From NCBI GenBank assembly GCA_003242525.1, contig QGUU01000075.1, positions 1 to 8,930 of the forward strand: a stretch of 8,930 nt of DNA, given 5' to 3'. The DNA comes from Pseudomonadota bacterium (GTDB lineage: Bacteria; Pseudomonadota; Alphaproteobacteria; Rhizobiales; Rhizobiaceae). Below, piece by piece: positions 1-6,975 of this stretch (position 1 is its first letter; every line of letters begins with the position of its first letter). Under the pieces are notes generated by a model. It did not search any database and was not told the DNA's origin. It saw nothing but the letters and a program-made list of their open reading frames with translations. The position numbers were made by a program, and so were the translations under genes.

Positions 1-81
1 CCGGCAGACGCGGCTCTGCTGATCGACGAGCCGGAACTTGCCACGCTGGTGGCAGCCCTGCAGCCGCCGGGGAAAATATGA
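1..81 (+). CDS. C-terminal end of an unidentified protein (partial)
   Basis: Frame 1 is open from the left edge to a TGA at 79-81 and reads 26 residues ending in DEPELATLVAALQPPGKI. The mix of acidic, Ala and Leu residues looks like a C-terminal amphipathic helix. The other plus-strand frames and the minus strand read less protein-like here. If real, this gene runs toward olsB and the two converge with about 67 bp between their stops. Too little is visible to name a family, and no function is proposed. Confidence 0.45.
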   Translation, partial: PADAALLIDEPELATLVAALQPPGKI

Positions 82-148
82 CTCGTTCGTCTCGGGCCGT
101 TAGCGAGACCTGACGTCGTCCGCACCATGAAGGAAGCCCAGCCCGGGT

Positions 149-1036
149 TCAGGCGGCGAATCGCCGCGCATCCGCTCCGTAATAGTTTATGTAGCGGTCG
201 GCGATCTGGTGCACCGGCAGCACTACGAAAACGTCCACCGTGCAAAAATCGTGATCGATGACGCACCCGTCACCAATGCGGGCACCGAGTCGCAAATAGC
301 CCTTCACCAGCGGAGGCATGGACGCAAGCGCCGACCTCGCATTCACCTCCTCGATCGGCATGAGTTCCATCGAGCAGTACCGCTCCGGAACGGCCCTGAT
401 GTCCCACTCTGGGCCGGTGCGGCAATGATGCGCCAGATAGGTCAGCGCCTCTGCATGCGCCGCGGGGTCGGTTCCGGGAAAGGACGCGCAACCCGTCATC
501 ACGCCTATCCGGTGATGATTGCAATAGGCCCATATGCCCTGCCACAGCACTTCGATGGTGCGTTTCGAGCGATAGTCGGGCAGCACGCAGGAACGGCCGA
601 GTTCGAGGAACCTCTGATCGGGGTGGCGTGCCACCAGTCCAGGAAGATCGAATTCATCCTGCGAATAAAAGCCGCCGGCAGCGGCAGCCATCTCCTGCCT
701 CAGAAGCCGATAGGTGCCCACGATCCGCCGGTGATCGGGACCGGGGAGCCGGTCATCCAGCACCAGCAGATGATCGCAGACGGGGTCGAACCGATCGGCA
801 TCGCGCCGGTCAAGCGCCAACCGTCCCTTGCCGGCTCCGAGTTCGTCGTAGAAAACGCGGTAGCGCACTTCCTGTGCCGCAGCGACCTCAGCCTCGTTCC
901 GGGCAAGCCGGACCGCGAGGCTACCGATGCGCCCGAGAGGCGCTCCATCCTTCATCTCGCGCAGGCTGTCATGCATCACAGGCGTGTCGCCATTCATCCT
1001 GTCGCGGGCTGGTGGCGGTGCTGCATGCACGGGCAC
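149..1036 (-). CDS. olsB: L-ornithine N-alpha-acyltransferase (ornithine lipid synthesis)
   Basis: OlsB transfers a 3-hydroxyacyl chain from acyl-ACP to the alpha-amino group of ornithine, giving lyso-ornithine lipid. OlsA then adds a second chain; no olsA is present here. The protein (295 aa from this start) is a GNAT-like acyltransferase of the PF13444 type. Family-typical stretches are LGRIGSLAVRLA (34-45), the AQEVRYRVFYDE block (54-65), FYSQDEFDL (123-131), LELGRSCVLPDYRSKRTIE (145-163) and the C-terminal PPLVKGYLRLGARIGDG (241-257) with DHDF at 261-264. The frame stays open upstream into the kinase gene, so the start must be chosen. GTG at 1036 lies 4 nt after a strong AAGGAG and gives a length close to known rhizobial OlsB proteins. 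GTG 1030, ATG 997 and ATG 976 are in-frame alternatives with poorer ribosome sites or spacing. A PHO-box-like site lies upstream. Confidence 0.9.
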   Translation of the reverse strand: MPVHAAPPPARDRMNGDTPVMHDSLREMKDGAPLGRIGSLAVRLARNEAEVAAAQEVRYRVFYDELGAGKGRLALDRRDADRFDPVCDHLLVLDDRLPGPDHRRIVGTYRLLRQEMAAAAGGFYSQDEFDLPGLVARHPDQRFLELGRSCVLPDYRSKRTIEVLWQGIWAYCNHHRIGVMTGCASFPGTDPAAHAEALTYLAHHCRTGPEWDIRAVPERYCSMELMPIEEVNARSALASMPPLVKGYLRLGARIGDGCVIDHDFCTVDVFVVLPVHQIADRYINYYGADARRFAA

Positions 1037-1040
1037 GGAT

Positions 1041-1046
1041 CTCCTT
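1041..1046 (-). promoter_or_regulatory. Ribosome binding site of olsB
   Basis: On the minus strand AAGGAG is followed by ATCC and then GTG CCC GTG. It is the strongest Shine-Dalgarno match in front of olsB and decides the start: spacing is 4 nt to the GTG at 1036 and 10 nt to the GTG at 1030. The downstream in-frame ATG codons at 997 and 976 have no comparable site at a normal distance. Confidence 0.65.
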
Positions 1047-1069
1047 CGGCCATCCCTCTTGGCACGGGG

Positions 1070-1100
1070 ATATGAGTTCGATGCAACAGGACCATGACAG
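1070..1100 (-). promoter_or_regulatory. Candidate PHO box and -10 of the olsB promoter
   Basis: On the minus strand, CTGTCAT (1100-1094) is followed after 4 nt by CTGTTGC (1089-1083). This is the 7-4-7 layout of the PhoB box; the first half is a perfect CTGTCAT and the second matches 5 of 7 positions of CTGTCAC. A third unit in the same 11-nt register, AACTCAT (1078-1072), keeps TCAT. A weak -10 candidate, TCATAT (1075-1070), follows, and the olsB ribosome site and GTG start lie about 25-35 nt further on. The 136-bp gap (1037-1172) between the kinase stop and olsB contains no other gene. A competing reading is the inverted repeat AACAGG-N13-CCTGTT at 1085-1109. Single CTGTCAT words also occur elsewhere in the window, so only the arrangement supports the call. 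Confidence 0.45.
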
Positions 1101-1172
1101 TAACCTGTTAAGCTGTGGGGAGCAATGGCGGGGCCGTGCAACCGCCGTGCAAACCCTGACTGCTGGGCATTT

Positions 1173-3455
1173 TCAGGCTGCGATGGCCTGCTCATGGATG
1201 GCATGGACCAGCGCAGCAGGATCGAGCGGTTTGGTGACGAAGCCATTTGCCCCATGCGCCAGAACGGCGTGCCGCGTTCCCTCCTGGCTGTCGGCGGAAA
1301 GCACCATGATGGGCAGCGGAGCCAGGCCGGTTTCCTCTTCATGGCGCCTGATGGCGGCGATCGCATCCATACCGTCCATCACCGGCATGTGCAGGTCCAT
1401 CAGGACCACGTCATAGCGCCTGCTGTGCCCGGCATCGATCACTGCCTCGACTGCGGCCTTACCGTTGCCGACCACTTCAACGCGGTGGCCAGCCTTCTGG
1501 AGGGTCGCGCGAGCCAGCATGGCATTGATTTCATTGTCCTCTGCAATCAGGATCGACAAGCTTGGCCACTGCCTCTCCCGCGGCTCGCTTCCTGCATGCT
1601 CCGACTCTGCCCCGGCCGGTGCGGCGCCGGCGGCATGGCTTGCAAGAAGCACTCGCAACAACGTTTCGTCGCGCACCGGTCTTGCAAGGAATGTCGCATA
1701 GCCACCAGTGCGCAGTTCGCCGAGACGGCCGCGATCCGAAGGCGCGATCAACGTCACTGCTTCACAGGTTGCGAAACCCTCCTGTCGCAATTGCCGAAGC
1801 GTGCGGCAGTCCGCATGCTCCAAGGTCGCATCGACCAGTACCACTTGGCAACCATCGGCCAGGCTCGCAGCCTGTGCCACGGTTGCGGCGATGTTGACCT
1901 TTCCCCCATGGGCGCGAATGGTTTTTGCGATTGCGCCTGCTTCGACCGCATTGTCGGAAACGATGACTGCTCGGTAGCCGGCCAGTACAGTCTCGCGGCC
2001 AATCGCCGGTTCGGCCGAATCCGTCGCCGGGATTTCGAAGGCGAACTTCGATCCCTCCCCAAGCTGGCTTGAAGCAGTGATGTCGCCGCCCATCGCCTTC
2101 ACCAGCCGCCGCGAAATGGCAAGGCCCAGTCCCGCGCCGCTGTGGCGCCGCGTCGAGGTTCCGTCGGCCTGCTCGAATTCCTCGAATATGCGTTCCAGGT
2201 CCGACGCCGCCAGACCCGGCCCCGTGTCGCTGACGGTAAAGCGAACCCGATCCACGCTCTGTGTCCGGACCCGTTCGATTTCCAGCACCACACCGCCCAT
2301 ATCGGTGAACTTGATCGCGTTGCCGATCAGGTTGAGCAGCACCTGGCGCACCCGTCCGGGATCAGCGGAAATCAGTTGCGGCACTGCAGGGTCTACGGTG
2401 CACCCGAGGCCGATGCCCTTCGCAAAGGCCCGCGCCGCCAGGAGTTCCACGACATTGTTGGCGATCTCCCGCGGCGACATGGGCTGCGGTTCCGGCTCGA
2501 AACGACCCGCTTCGATTTTCGAATAGTCCAGCAGATCCTCGATCAGCGCCAGCAAGGCCGTGGCGGAAGTCGAAATGGCGCCCACATAGGTGCGCTGCTC
2601 GGGCGAGAGCTTCGTGTCGGCGAGCAGCTTCGCCATCCCCATGATTCCATTCATCGGGGTTCTGATCTCGTGGCTGACCGTCGCCAGAAAACGTGATTTT
2701 GCCCGGCTGGCGTGCTCCGCTCGTTCGCGTGCGGCCACCAGCGAAGATTCCGCTCGTTTCCTGGCGGTGATGTCGCGGGCGATCGCCCTGTGCGAGACTT
2801 CGCCGGTATCCTTGTCCCGCATCGAAAGCTCGAACCAGGAGAACCAGCGCTGGTTGCCTTCCTTGCGGATTACCACATCGGTGGAGGACAGGCAGTCGTG
2901 ATCGAAAAAGGCGGCATCCGGCACGATGCCGATCTCGATGCCGAATTCCGCCAGCGTCCTGCCAACCAGGTCGCGGGGATCGTGGCCGACCAGGTCGGCA
3001 AAAACCTTGTTTGCGTAGACTATCCGTCCGTTGCGGTCGCGGTGCACCACGAGGTCGCCGAGCGCATCTATCAGACCCCGGAACCGCTCCTCGCCTTCCT
3101 GCATCTCCCAAACGCGGTCGGCAAGGGATTCGATTTGCGCATGGCTGCGTGCGTCCATGTCGTCCAGCGCAAGCGCCGCGCGCCGCTCCACTCTGCGTGC
3201 CCTGAGATGGGACCACAGGCTCGCCGCGCCGATTGCCAGGAGACTGACAGGGATGAAATGCGGCGTCTGGGCAAGATACGAGAGGAATGCCACCATCAGC
3301 ACTGCCACGCCCACAAGAAGCGGCATGCCGTTCCATTGCCGCAGCGGCATTTCCGGTACGAGCGGCGGTGGCGTGATGTAGGCACGCCTTGCCGGCGTGG
3401 GTGGTGTGGAAAAACCGGCTTCCGTCTCGTTGGCTGTCTTGGCTTCCGCACGCAT
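1173..3455 (-). CDS. Membrane-anchored hybrid PAS sensor histidine kinase with two receiver domains
   Basis: A 760-aa hybrid two-component kinase. Two hydrophobic segments near residues 44-62 and 67-81 make a short membrane hairpin with almost no periplasmic loop. A linker rich in charged residues (82-120) precedes a PAS domain (about 122-231), so sensing is probably cytosolic or within the membrane. The HisKA dimerisation helix carries the phosphoacceptor H262 in SHEIRTPMNG. The ATPase domain has the N-box around N375-N379, the G1 box DTGPG at 410-414 and the G2 box GAGLGLA at 440-446. A first receiver-like domain (about 492-605) keeps an Asp (D542) but has Arg (R592) where receivers have Lys. 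A second, complete receiver (632-757) has the acidic pair E639/D640, D687 in VLMDLHMPVMDG and K742. The start ATG is preceded by GGAAG at a suitable distance. No histidine phosphotransferase or response regulator gene is in the window, so the phosphate target is unknown. olsB lies 136 bp downstream. Confidence 0.93.
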   Translation of the reverse strand: MRAEAKTANETEAGFSTPPTPARRAYITPPPLVPEMPLRQWNGMPLLVGVAVLMVAFLSYLAQTPHFIPVSLLAIGAASLWSHLRARRVERRAALALDDMDARSHAQIESLADRVWEMQEGEERFRGLIDALGDLVVHRDRNGRIVYANKVFADLVGHDPRDLVGRTLAEFGIEIGIVPDAAFFDHDCLSSTDVVIRKEGNQRWFSWFELSMRDKDTGEVSHRAIARDITARKRAESSLVAARERAEHASRAKSRFLATVSHEIRTPMNGIMGMAKLLADTKLSPEQRTYVGAISTSATALLALIEDLLDYSKIEAGRFEPEPQPMSPREIANNVVELLAARAFAKGIGLGCTVDPAVPQLISADPGRVRQVLLNLIGNAIKFTDMGGVVLEIERVRTQSVDRVRFTVSDTGPGLAASDLERIFEEFEQADGTSTRRHSGAGLGLAISRRLVKAMGGDITASSQLGEGSKFAFEIPATDSAEPAIGRETVLAGYRAVIVSDNAVEAGAIAKTIRAHGGKVNIAATVAQAASLADGCQVVLVDATLEHADCRTLRQLRQEGFATCEAVTLIAPSDRGRLGELRTGGYATFLARPVRDETLLRVLLASHAAGAAPAGAESEHAGSEPRERQWPSLSILIAEDNEINAMLARATLQKAGHRVEVVGNGKAAVEAVIDAGHSRRYDVVLMDLHMPVMDGMDAIAAIRRHEEETGLAPLPIMVLSADSQEGTRHAVLAHGANGFVTKPLDPAALVHAIHEQAIAA

Positions 3456-3481
3456 ACGGCTTCCATGACAGGCAGAGATTA

Positions 3482-3522
3482 GGGAAAATTTGGCCGAACC
3501 GTTCGAATTTTACCGTTCGGCC
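3482..3522 (-). terminator. Probable intrinsic terminator after acuI, with embedded direct repeat
   Basis: In the acuI transcript an 8-bp perfect stem, GGCCGAAC (3522-3515) with GTTCGGCC (3499-3492), encloses a 15-nt loop and is followed by AAATTTTCCC, which gives a short U-run. It lies 41 nt past the acuI stop and 37 nt before the kinase start. The loop is longer and the U-run shorter than in strong terminators. The same segment holds the direct repeat ACCGTTCG (plus strand 3498-3505 and 3512-3519, period 14), so it could instead or also be a regulator site in front of the kinase. Confidence 0.45.
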
Positions 3523-3562
3523 GATTTCCTTCCATTTCGCAGCAAGGCGGACGAAGCCGCAG

Positions 3563-4552
3563 CTACATGTCAACGACGACCCGGCCGCGGATTTTTCCTT
3601 CCACGATGTCTCGCGCCGCATCAATGATGCCGTCGAAGCCTATGGCACGCGACAGTTTGCGCAACTTCTCGATGTCGAGATCTTCCCCGAGGCGGCGCCA
3701 GGCTTCAAGCCGCAATTCCTTCGGCGCCATCACCGAGTCTATGCCGAGCAGCGACACGCCGCGCAGGATGAAGGGAGCAACCGTCGCCGGCAGGTCCATC
3801 CCGCCGGCCAGGCCGCAAGCAGCCACGGCGCCGCCATAGGCGGTCATGGACAGCACATTGGCAAGCGTGACCGACCCGACGACGTCGATCCCTCCTGCCC
3901 AGCGCTCCTTGGCCAACGGCTTCACCGGTCCGAGAAGTTCATCTCGCGAGATCACCTCCGCCGCGCCAAGATCGAAAAGATAGGAGCTTTCGGTGCTGCG
4001 TCCTGTCGAAGCGACGACATGATAGCCTAGCTTGGACAGGATCGAGACCGCCACCGAGCCAACCCCGCCGGCTGCGCCAGTCACCACTACCGGCCCCCTG
4101 GCAGGCTCTATGCCATGTCTTTCAAGGGCCATGACGGCAAGCATGGCGGTGTATCCTGCAGTTCCGACCGCCATTGCATCATGGGCGCTCATGCCTTCGG
4201 GCAGCGGCACCAGCCAGTCGCCCTTTACGCGCGCACGCTCCGCAAAGGCGCCATGATGGGTCTCCCCGACGCCCCAGCCGTTCAGTACGACCTTGTCTCC
4301 CTTGCGCCAGTCAGGATGGTCCGACGACAGGACCGTGCCCGCAAAGTCGATGCCGGGAACCAGTGGCCAGCGGCGCACAACCGGCGCCTTTCCGGTGACG
4401 GCAAGCCCGTCCTTGTAATTCACCGTTGTCGCCTCGACGGCCACGGTGACATCGCCTTCCATCAGATCGGCTTCGGTCAGATCGACCATTTCGACCGACT
4501 GTTTCTTGTTCTCGTCGCGCGATATGAGAATGGCTTTGAAACTATCCGGCAT
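3563..4552 (-). CDS. acuI: Acrylyl-CoA reductase-like MDR oxidoreductase (AcuI/YhdH family)
   Basis: A 329-aa zinc-independent medium-chain dehydrogenase/reductase matching the AcuI/YhdH type in length and layout. Family members use NADPH to reduce the reactive intermediate acrylyl-CoA to propionyl-CoA, in dimethylsulfoniopropionate and 3-hydroxypropionate metabolism or as detoxification. The N-terminal GroES-like domain has NYKDGLA (45-51) and VPGIDFAGTV (65-74), followed by VLNGWGVGETHHGAFAE (89-105). The Rossmann fold begins at VVVTGAAGGVGSVAV (155-169), and a TGR at 183-185 sits where NADPH phosphate contacts are expected. The zinc-site residues of alcohol dehydrogenases are absent. The start is ATG at 4552, with AAGGG and AGGAGG upstream; the frame is open 34 codons further, but those codons lie inside lspA. 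It overlaps the end of lspA by 11 bases, so it is probably translated as the last gene of that operon. The substrate is inferred from the family; a general quinone or enoyl reductase role cannot be excluded. Confidence 0.82.
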   Translation of the reverse strand: MPDSFKAILISRDENKKQSVEMVDLTEADLMEGDVTVAVEATTVNYKDGLAVTGKAPVVRRWPLVPGIDFAGTVLSSDHPDWRKGDKVVLNGWGVGETHHGAFAERARVKGDWLVPLPEGMSAHDAMAVGTAGYTAMLAVMALERHGIEPARGPVVVTGAAGGVGSVAVSILSKLGYHVVASTGRSTESSYLFDLGAAEVISRDELLGPVKPLAKERWAGGIDVVGSVTLANVLSMTAYGGAVAACGLAGGMDLPATVAPFILRGVSLLGIDSVMAPKELRLEAWRRLGEDLDIEKLRKLSRAIGFDGIIDAARDIVEGKIRGRVVVDM

Positions 4553-5075
4553 CTTTACCCTTGCCTCCTGCTGGTCGGCTGTCCGGTCCGTTGCGGGAAG
4601 ACCCGGCCCTCTGGCCGACACCGACGAATTCATCCAGAATGACGAGGCCTGCACCCAGCGTGATGAAGGTGTCGGCCAGGTTGAAGACGGCGAAGGACCA
4701 GACGGGCGTGTGGAAAAGGATATAATCTATCACATGCCCGTAAACGGCCCGGTCGATCAGGTTTCCTACTGCGCCGCCAAAGATGAGCGCGAAGCCGGTG
4801 CGCGCCACCACCTGCTCCGTTCTGGTGCGCGCGGCGAGATAGAGCATGAAGGCGGCCACCACCAGCGAAACCAGGATCAGGCCGTTCGCGCCCAGAAAGG
4901 CCAACATCGAAAACGCGATGCCGGTGTTGTAGGTCCGGTAAAGCGCCAGGAACGGCAGGATCTCCACCATCCGTTGCCATGGCAAGCCGGTTTCGACCAG
5001 ATGCTTCACCCACTGGTCGACGAGTATGGCGACGAAAGCGAGCAGGCCATAGGGCATGAGCGATCGGAATTTCAC
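4542..5075 (-). CDS. lspA: Lipoprotein signal peptidase (signal peptidase II)
   Basis: LspA is an inner-membrane aspartyl protease that removes the signal peptide of prolipoproteins after lipidation of the Cys. The 177-aa product has the four expected membrane helices (about 7-26, 60-82, 91-108 and 126-150). It carries the family motifs DQ (20-21), YNTGIAFSM (49-57), GGAVGNLIDR (100-109), VIDYILFH (115-122) and FNLADTFITLGAGLVILDE (131-149). The two catalytic Asp residues are D117 and D135. The start codon is GTG; its bases overlap the TGA of the upstream RNA methyltransferase gene (GTGA), which suggests coupled translation. A polar Gly/Lys-rich tail of about 25 residues follows the last helix and overlaps the acuI start. 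Confidence 0.95.
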   Translation of the reverse strand: MKFRSLMPYGLLAFVAILVDQWVKHLVETGLPWQRMVEILPFLALYRTYNTGIAFSMLAFLGANGLILVSLVVAAFMLYLAARTRTEQVVARTGFALIFGGAVGNLIDRAVYGHVIDYILFHTPVWSFAVFNLADTFITLGAGLVILDEFVGVGQRAGSSRNGPDSRPAGGKGKDAG

Positions 5076-5917
5076 GTCCGGTCTTCCAGTTTCAGCGCCT
5101 TACGCCGGATCTCGTAGAGCATGACCCCGGTGGCCACTGCCAGGTTGAGAGAATCCGCCCGTCCTGCCTGGGGGATTCGTAGCAGGCGATCGCAGCTCGC
5201 AGCCAGTTCGTCGGGCAAACCTTGTTGCTCGTTGCCCATCAGGAGCAGCACTGGCCGGCCTGCAAAATCCACCGTGCGATAGTCCACGGCGCCTTTCAGA
5301 TGCGTACCGACCACGAGGCCGGGGAAATTCCTGCGCCAGACGAGAAACGCCTCGGCGCTTGCCTTTGCCACCGGCACGGCAAAGATAGATCCCATTGTGG
5401 CACGCACCGTCTCGACCGAAAACGGATCGGTCGTGTCGCCGACGAGAATGACCCCCCTGGCGCCGACCGCATCCACGGTGCGGATCACCGTGCCCAGATT
5501 GCCGGGATCGCGCACGCGGTCGAGCGCCACCCATACATCTCCCTCCCCGGGCCTGACATCCTTCAACGGCAGATATTGCTGCGAAAAGACGCCCACCACC
5601 ATTTGCGGGTTGTCGCGCCGGGTAATCGCGCAAAGCACCTTCTCGGACACTTCCAGCACCGTTCCGCCCGCCGCCACGGTGCGCGCTGCGACCTTCTCCA
5701 CTGCCGTGTTGCCTCGGCCCGCCTTGGCGAAGACCAGGGTGCGGATCTGCCATCCGAGATCGAGGGCGTCGATGACCAGCTTCAGGCCCTCGGCCATGAA
5801 GGCGTTCTGCTGGTCCCGGAATTTCTTGAGAGCCAGCGCCTTGATCTCCTTCACCAGCGGATTGGAAAGGCTGGTGACTTCCTTCACCCGGCCAACGGCA
5901 CGCTGATTCCCCGTCAT
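5072..5917 (-). CDS. TrmH/SpoU-family RNA 2'-O-ribose methyltransferase
   Basis: A 281-aa SPOUT-class methyltransferase expected to methylate a ribose 2'-OH in 23S rRNA or tRNA. The N-terminal part (about 1-110) resembles the substrate-binding domain of RlmB-like enzymes, with SLSNPLVKEIKAL at 16-28 and FMAEGLKLV at 40-48. The catalytic domain shows the three SpoU motifs: DPGNLGTVIRT (137-147, with N140 and R146), MGNEQQGL (227-234), and RIPQAGRADSLNLAVATG (247-264) forming the knotted SAM site. The start ATG overlaps the stop of the upstream methyltransferase gene as ATGA. An in-frame GTG at 5929 lacks a ribosome site, so ATG 5917 is preferred. The exact target nucleotide cannot be read from sequence. 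Confidence 0.9.
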   Translation of the reverse strand: MTGNQRAVGRVKEVTSLSNPLVKEIKALALKKFRDQQNAFMAEGLKLVIDALDLGWQIRTLVFAKAGRGNTAVEKVAARTVAAGGTVLEVSEKVLCAITRRDNPQMVVGVFSQQYLPLKDVRPGEGDVWVALDRVRDPGNLGTVIRTVDAVGARGVILVGDTTDPFSVETVRATMGSIFAVPVAKASAEAFLVWRRNFPGLVVGTHLKGAVDYRTVDFAGRPVLLLMGNEQQGLPDELAASCDRLLRIPQAGRADSLNLAVATGVMLYEIRRKALKLEDRT

Positions 5918-6975
5918 TGGGCAACCCACCGCGAAAACAACGAGGTCGAAAGCACCCGTCCCGCCGATTTTTCGCGGATGACGAGTTCTCCGGATTCCAC
6001 CGTGCCGCCCATGCCTGCAAAAACATCGCGCATCAGCGTGTGAATGGCGAAGAAGGAGGCGCGGATCGAATAGGCAGTCAGAACCACGGCCAGCGGCCGA
6101 GCCGTCAGAATGGACCGACAGAGTTCCACCATGGCTGGCAAGTTCTCGAACAATTGCCAGACCTCGCCCTTTGGCCCTCGCCCATAGGCTGGCGGATCAA
6201 GCAGGATGATGTCGTAGCGGTTGTCGCGACGAGCTTCCCGCTCCGCGAACTTCTGAGCATCTTCGACGATCCAGCGGATGGGCTTGTCCGTCAGCCGGGC
6301 CGCTTCCTGGTTCTCACGCGCCCACTGAACCGCCTTCTTTGAGGCATCGACATGCGTGACCTCGGCCCCCGCGGCTGACGCGACAAGGGAGGCGAGCCCG
6401 GTGTAGCCAAAGAGATTGAGCACCCTGACCGGCCGTCCAGCCGCCGCGATGAGGCCCTTCATATGATCCCAATGGGACGCCTGCTCCGGAAAGACGCCGA
6501 CATGGCGAAAGGAAGTAAAGCGGCCGAGATAGTCGATGCCGTCATGCTTCATTGGCCAGGTTTCGCCGAGCGGCGTTCCGGGAAAGCGCCAGCGACCGAT
6601 GCCCTCCTCGTCAGTATCGCCCGTGAAAATGGCGTCGGCACGCTGCCATTCCTTTTCCGGCCAGGCGGGACGCCAGATCGCCTGCCCTTCCGGCCGCACG
6701 ATCCTGTAGGGACCATATTGCTCGAGCTTGCGACCGTCGCCGCTGTCAAGCAGCGCATAATCGTCGTTCGGGGCGACTTCCAGGATCAGCGGCAGTCTTT
6801 CACCAGGCAACGGCCCCCCGCGGCGCACCACCTCCTGCACCACCCTGTTCCGCCCGGCAGAGGGCCGGGCCTGTTCTCGGCGTGCCTCCTGCTCGCTTGC
6901 GCGGCTACCAGCCACCCGTAGCGTATCGAGGCGGGGGGAACGATGGTCGCGGCGCTTGTCGCGGGAGGGCTTCAA
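5914..6975 (-). CDS. Class I SAM-dependent (probable RNA) methyltransferase, COG1092-like
   Basis: The C-terminal three quarters form a Rossmann methyltransferase. With the TTG start at 6975 (353 aa), motif I is VLNLFGYTGLASL (185-197), the acidic loop is HVDASKKAV (208-216), and the catalytic motif LLDPPAYGRGPKGEVW is at 258-273. This resembles RlmI-type rRNA methyltransferases, but the substrate is not certain and the usual PUA domain is not obvious. Residues 1-52 are Arg-rich and low in complexity, and may bind RNA. There is no ATG before the conserved part. TTG 6975 (AGG 4 nt and GGAG 10 nt upstream) was chosen. TTG 7053 (379 aa) is also possible, because the basic character already begins at a QKRRIP stretch upstream of 6975. 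GTG codons at about 6843-6828 would give a protein with little or no tail. It heads a set of four overlapping genes. Confidence 0.85.
   Translation of the reverse strand: MKPSRDKRRDHRSPRLDTLRVAGSRASEQEARREQARPSAGRNRVVQEVVRRGGPLPGERLPLILEVAPNDDYALLDSGDGRKLEQYGPYRIVRPEGQAIWRPAWPEKEWQRADAIFTGDTDEEGIGRWRFPGTPLGETWPMKHDGIDYLGRFTSFRHVGVFPEQASHWDHMKGLIAAAGRPVRVLNLFGYTGLASLVASAAGAEVTHVDASKKAVQWARENQEAARLTDKPIRWIVEDAQKFAEREARRDNRYDIILLDPPAYGRGPKGEVWQLFENLPAMVELCRSILTARPLAVVLTAYSIRASFFAIHTLMRDVFAGMGGTVESGELVIREKSAGRVLSTSLFSRWVAQ

Noticed and set aside
89..109. GTCTCG/CGAGAC hairpin as terminator between the left-edge gene and olsB
   Set aside because: Only 6 bp with a 9-nt loop and no adjacent U-run in either direction; TATTTT on the minus strand is too far away.
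209..1075. 288-codon plus-strand open frame opposite olsB
   Set aside because: Antisense shadow of a well-supported gene in GC-rich DNA; the translation is His/Arg/Gln-rich with no recognisable motif.
1037..1366. Extension of olsB upstream to an ATG at 1366
   Set aside because: It would overlap the last 64 codons of the kinase, and the translation is low-complexity; the AAGGAG before 1036 explains the start better.
1125..2072. 315-codon plus-strand open frame opposite the kinase receivers
   Set aside because: Cys/His/Arg-rich, lies opposite conserved receiver motifs, and has no family features.
3465..3471. CTGTCAT word just upstream of the kinase start as a second PHO box
   Set aside because: The neighbouring half-site positions match poorly (3 of 7), and the word overlaps the leader next to the ribosome site; a lone 7-mer is expected about once by chance in this window.
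2362..3624. 420-codon minus-strand open frame in another frame of the kinase
   Set aside because: Out-of-frame reading of the PAS-kinase sequence; low-complexity Gly/Arg translation and no domain.
4115..4642. 175-codon plus-strand open frame opposite acuI
   Set aside because: Opposite a conserved enzyme and without a domain or plausible ribosome site.
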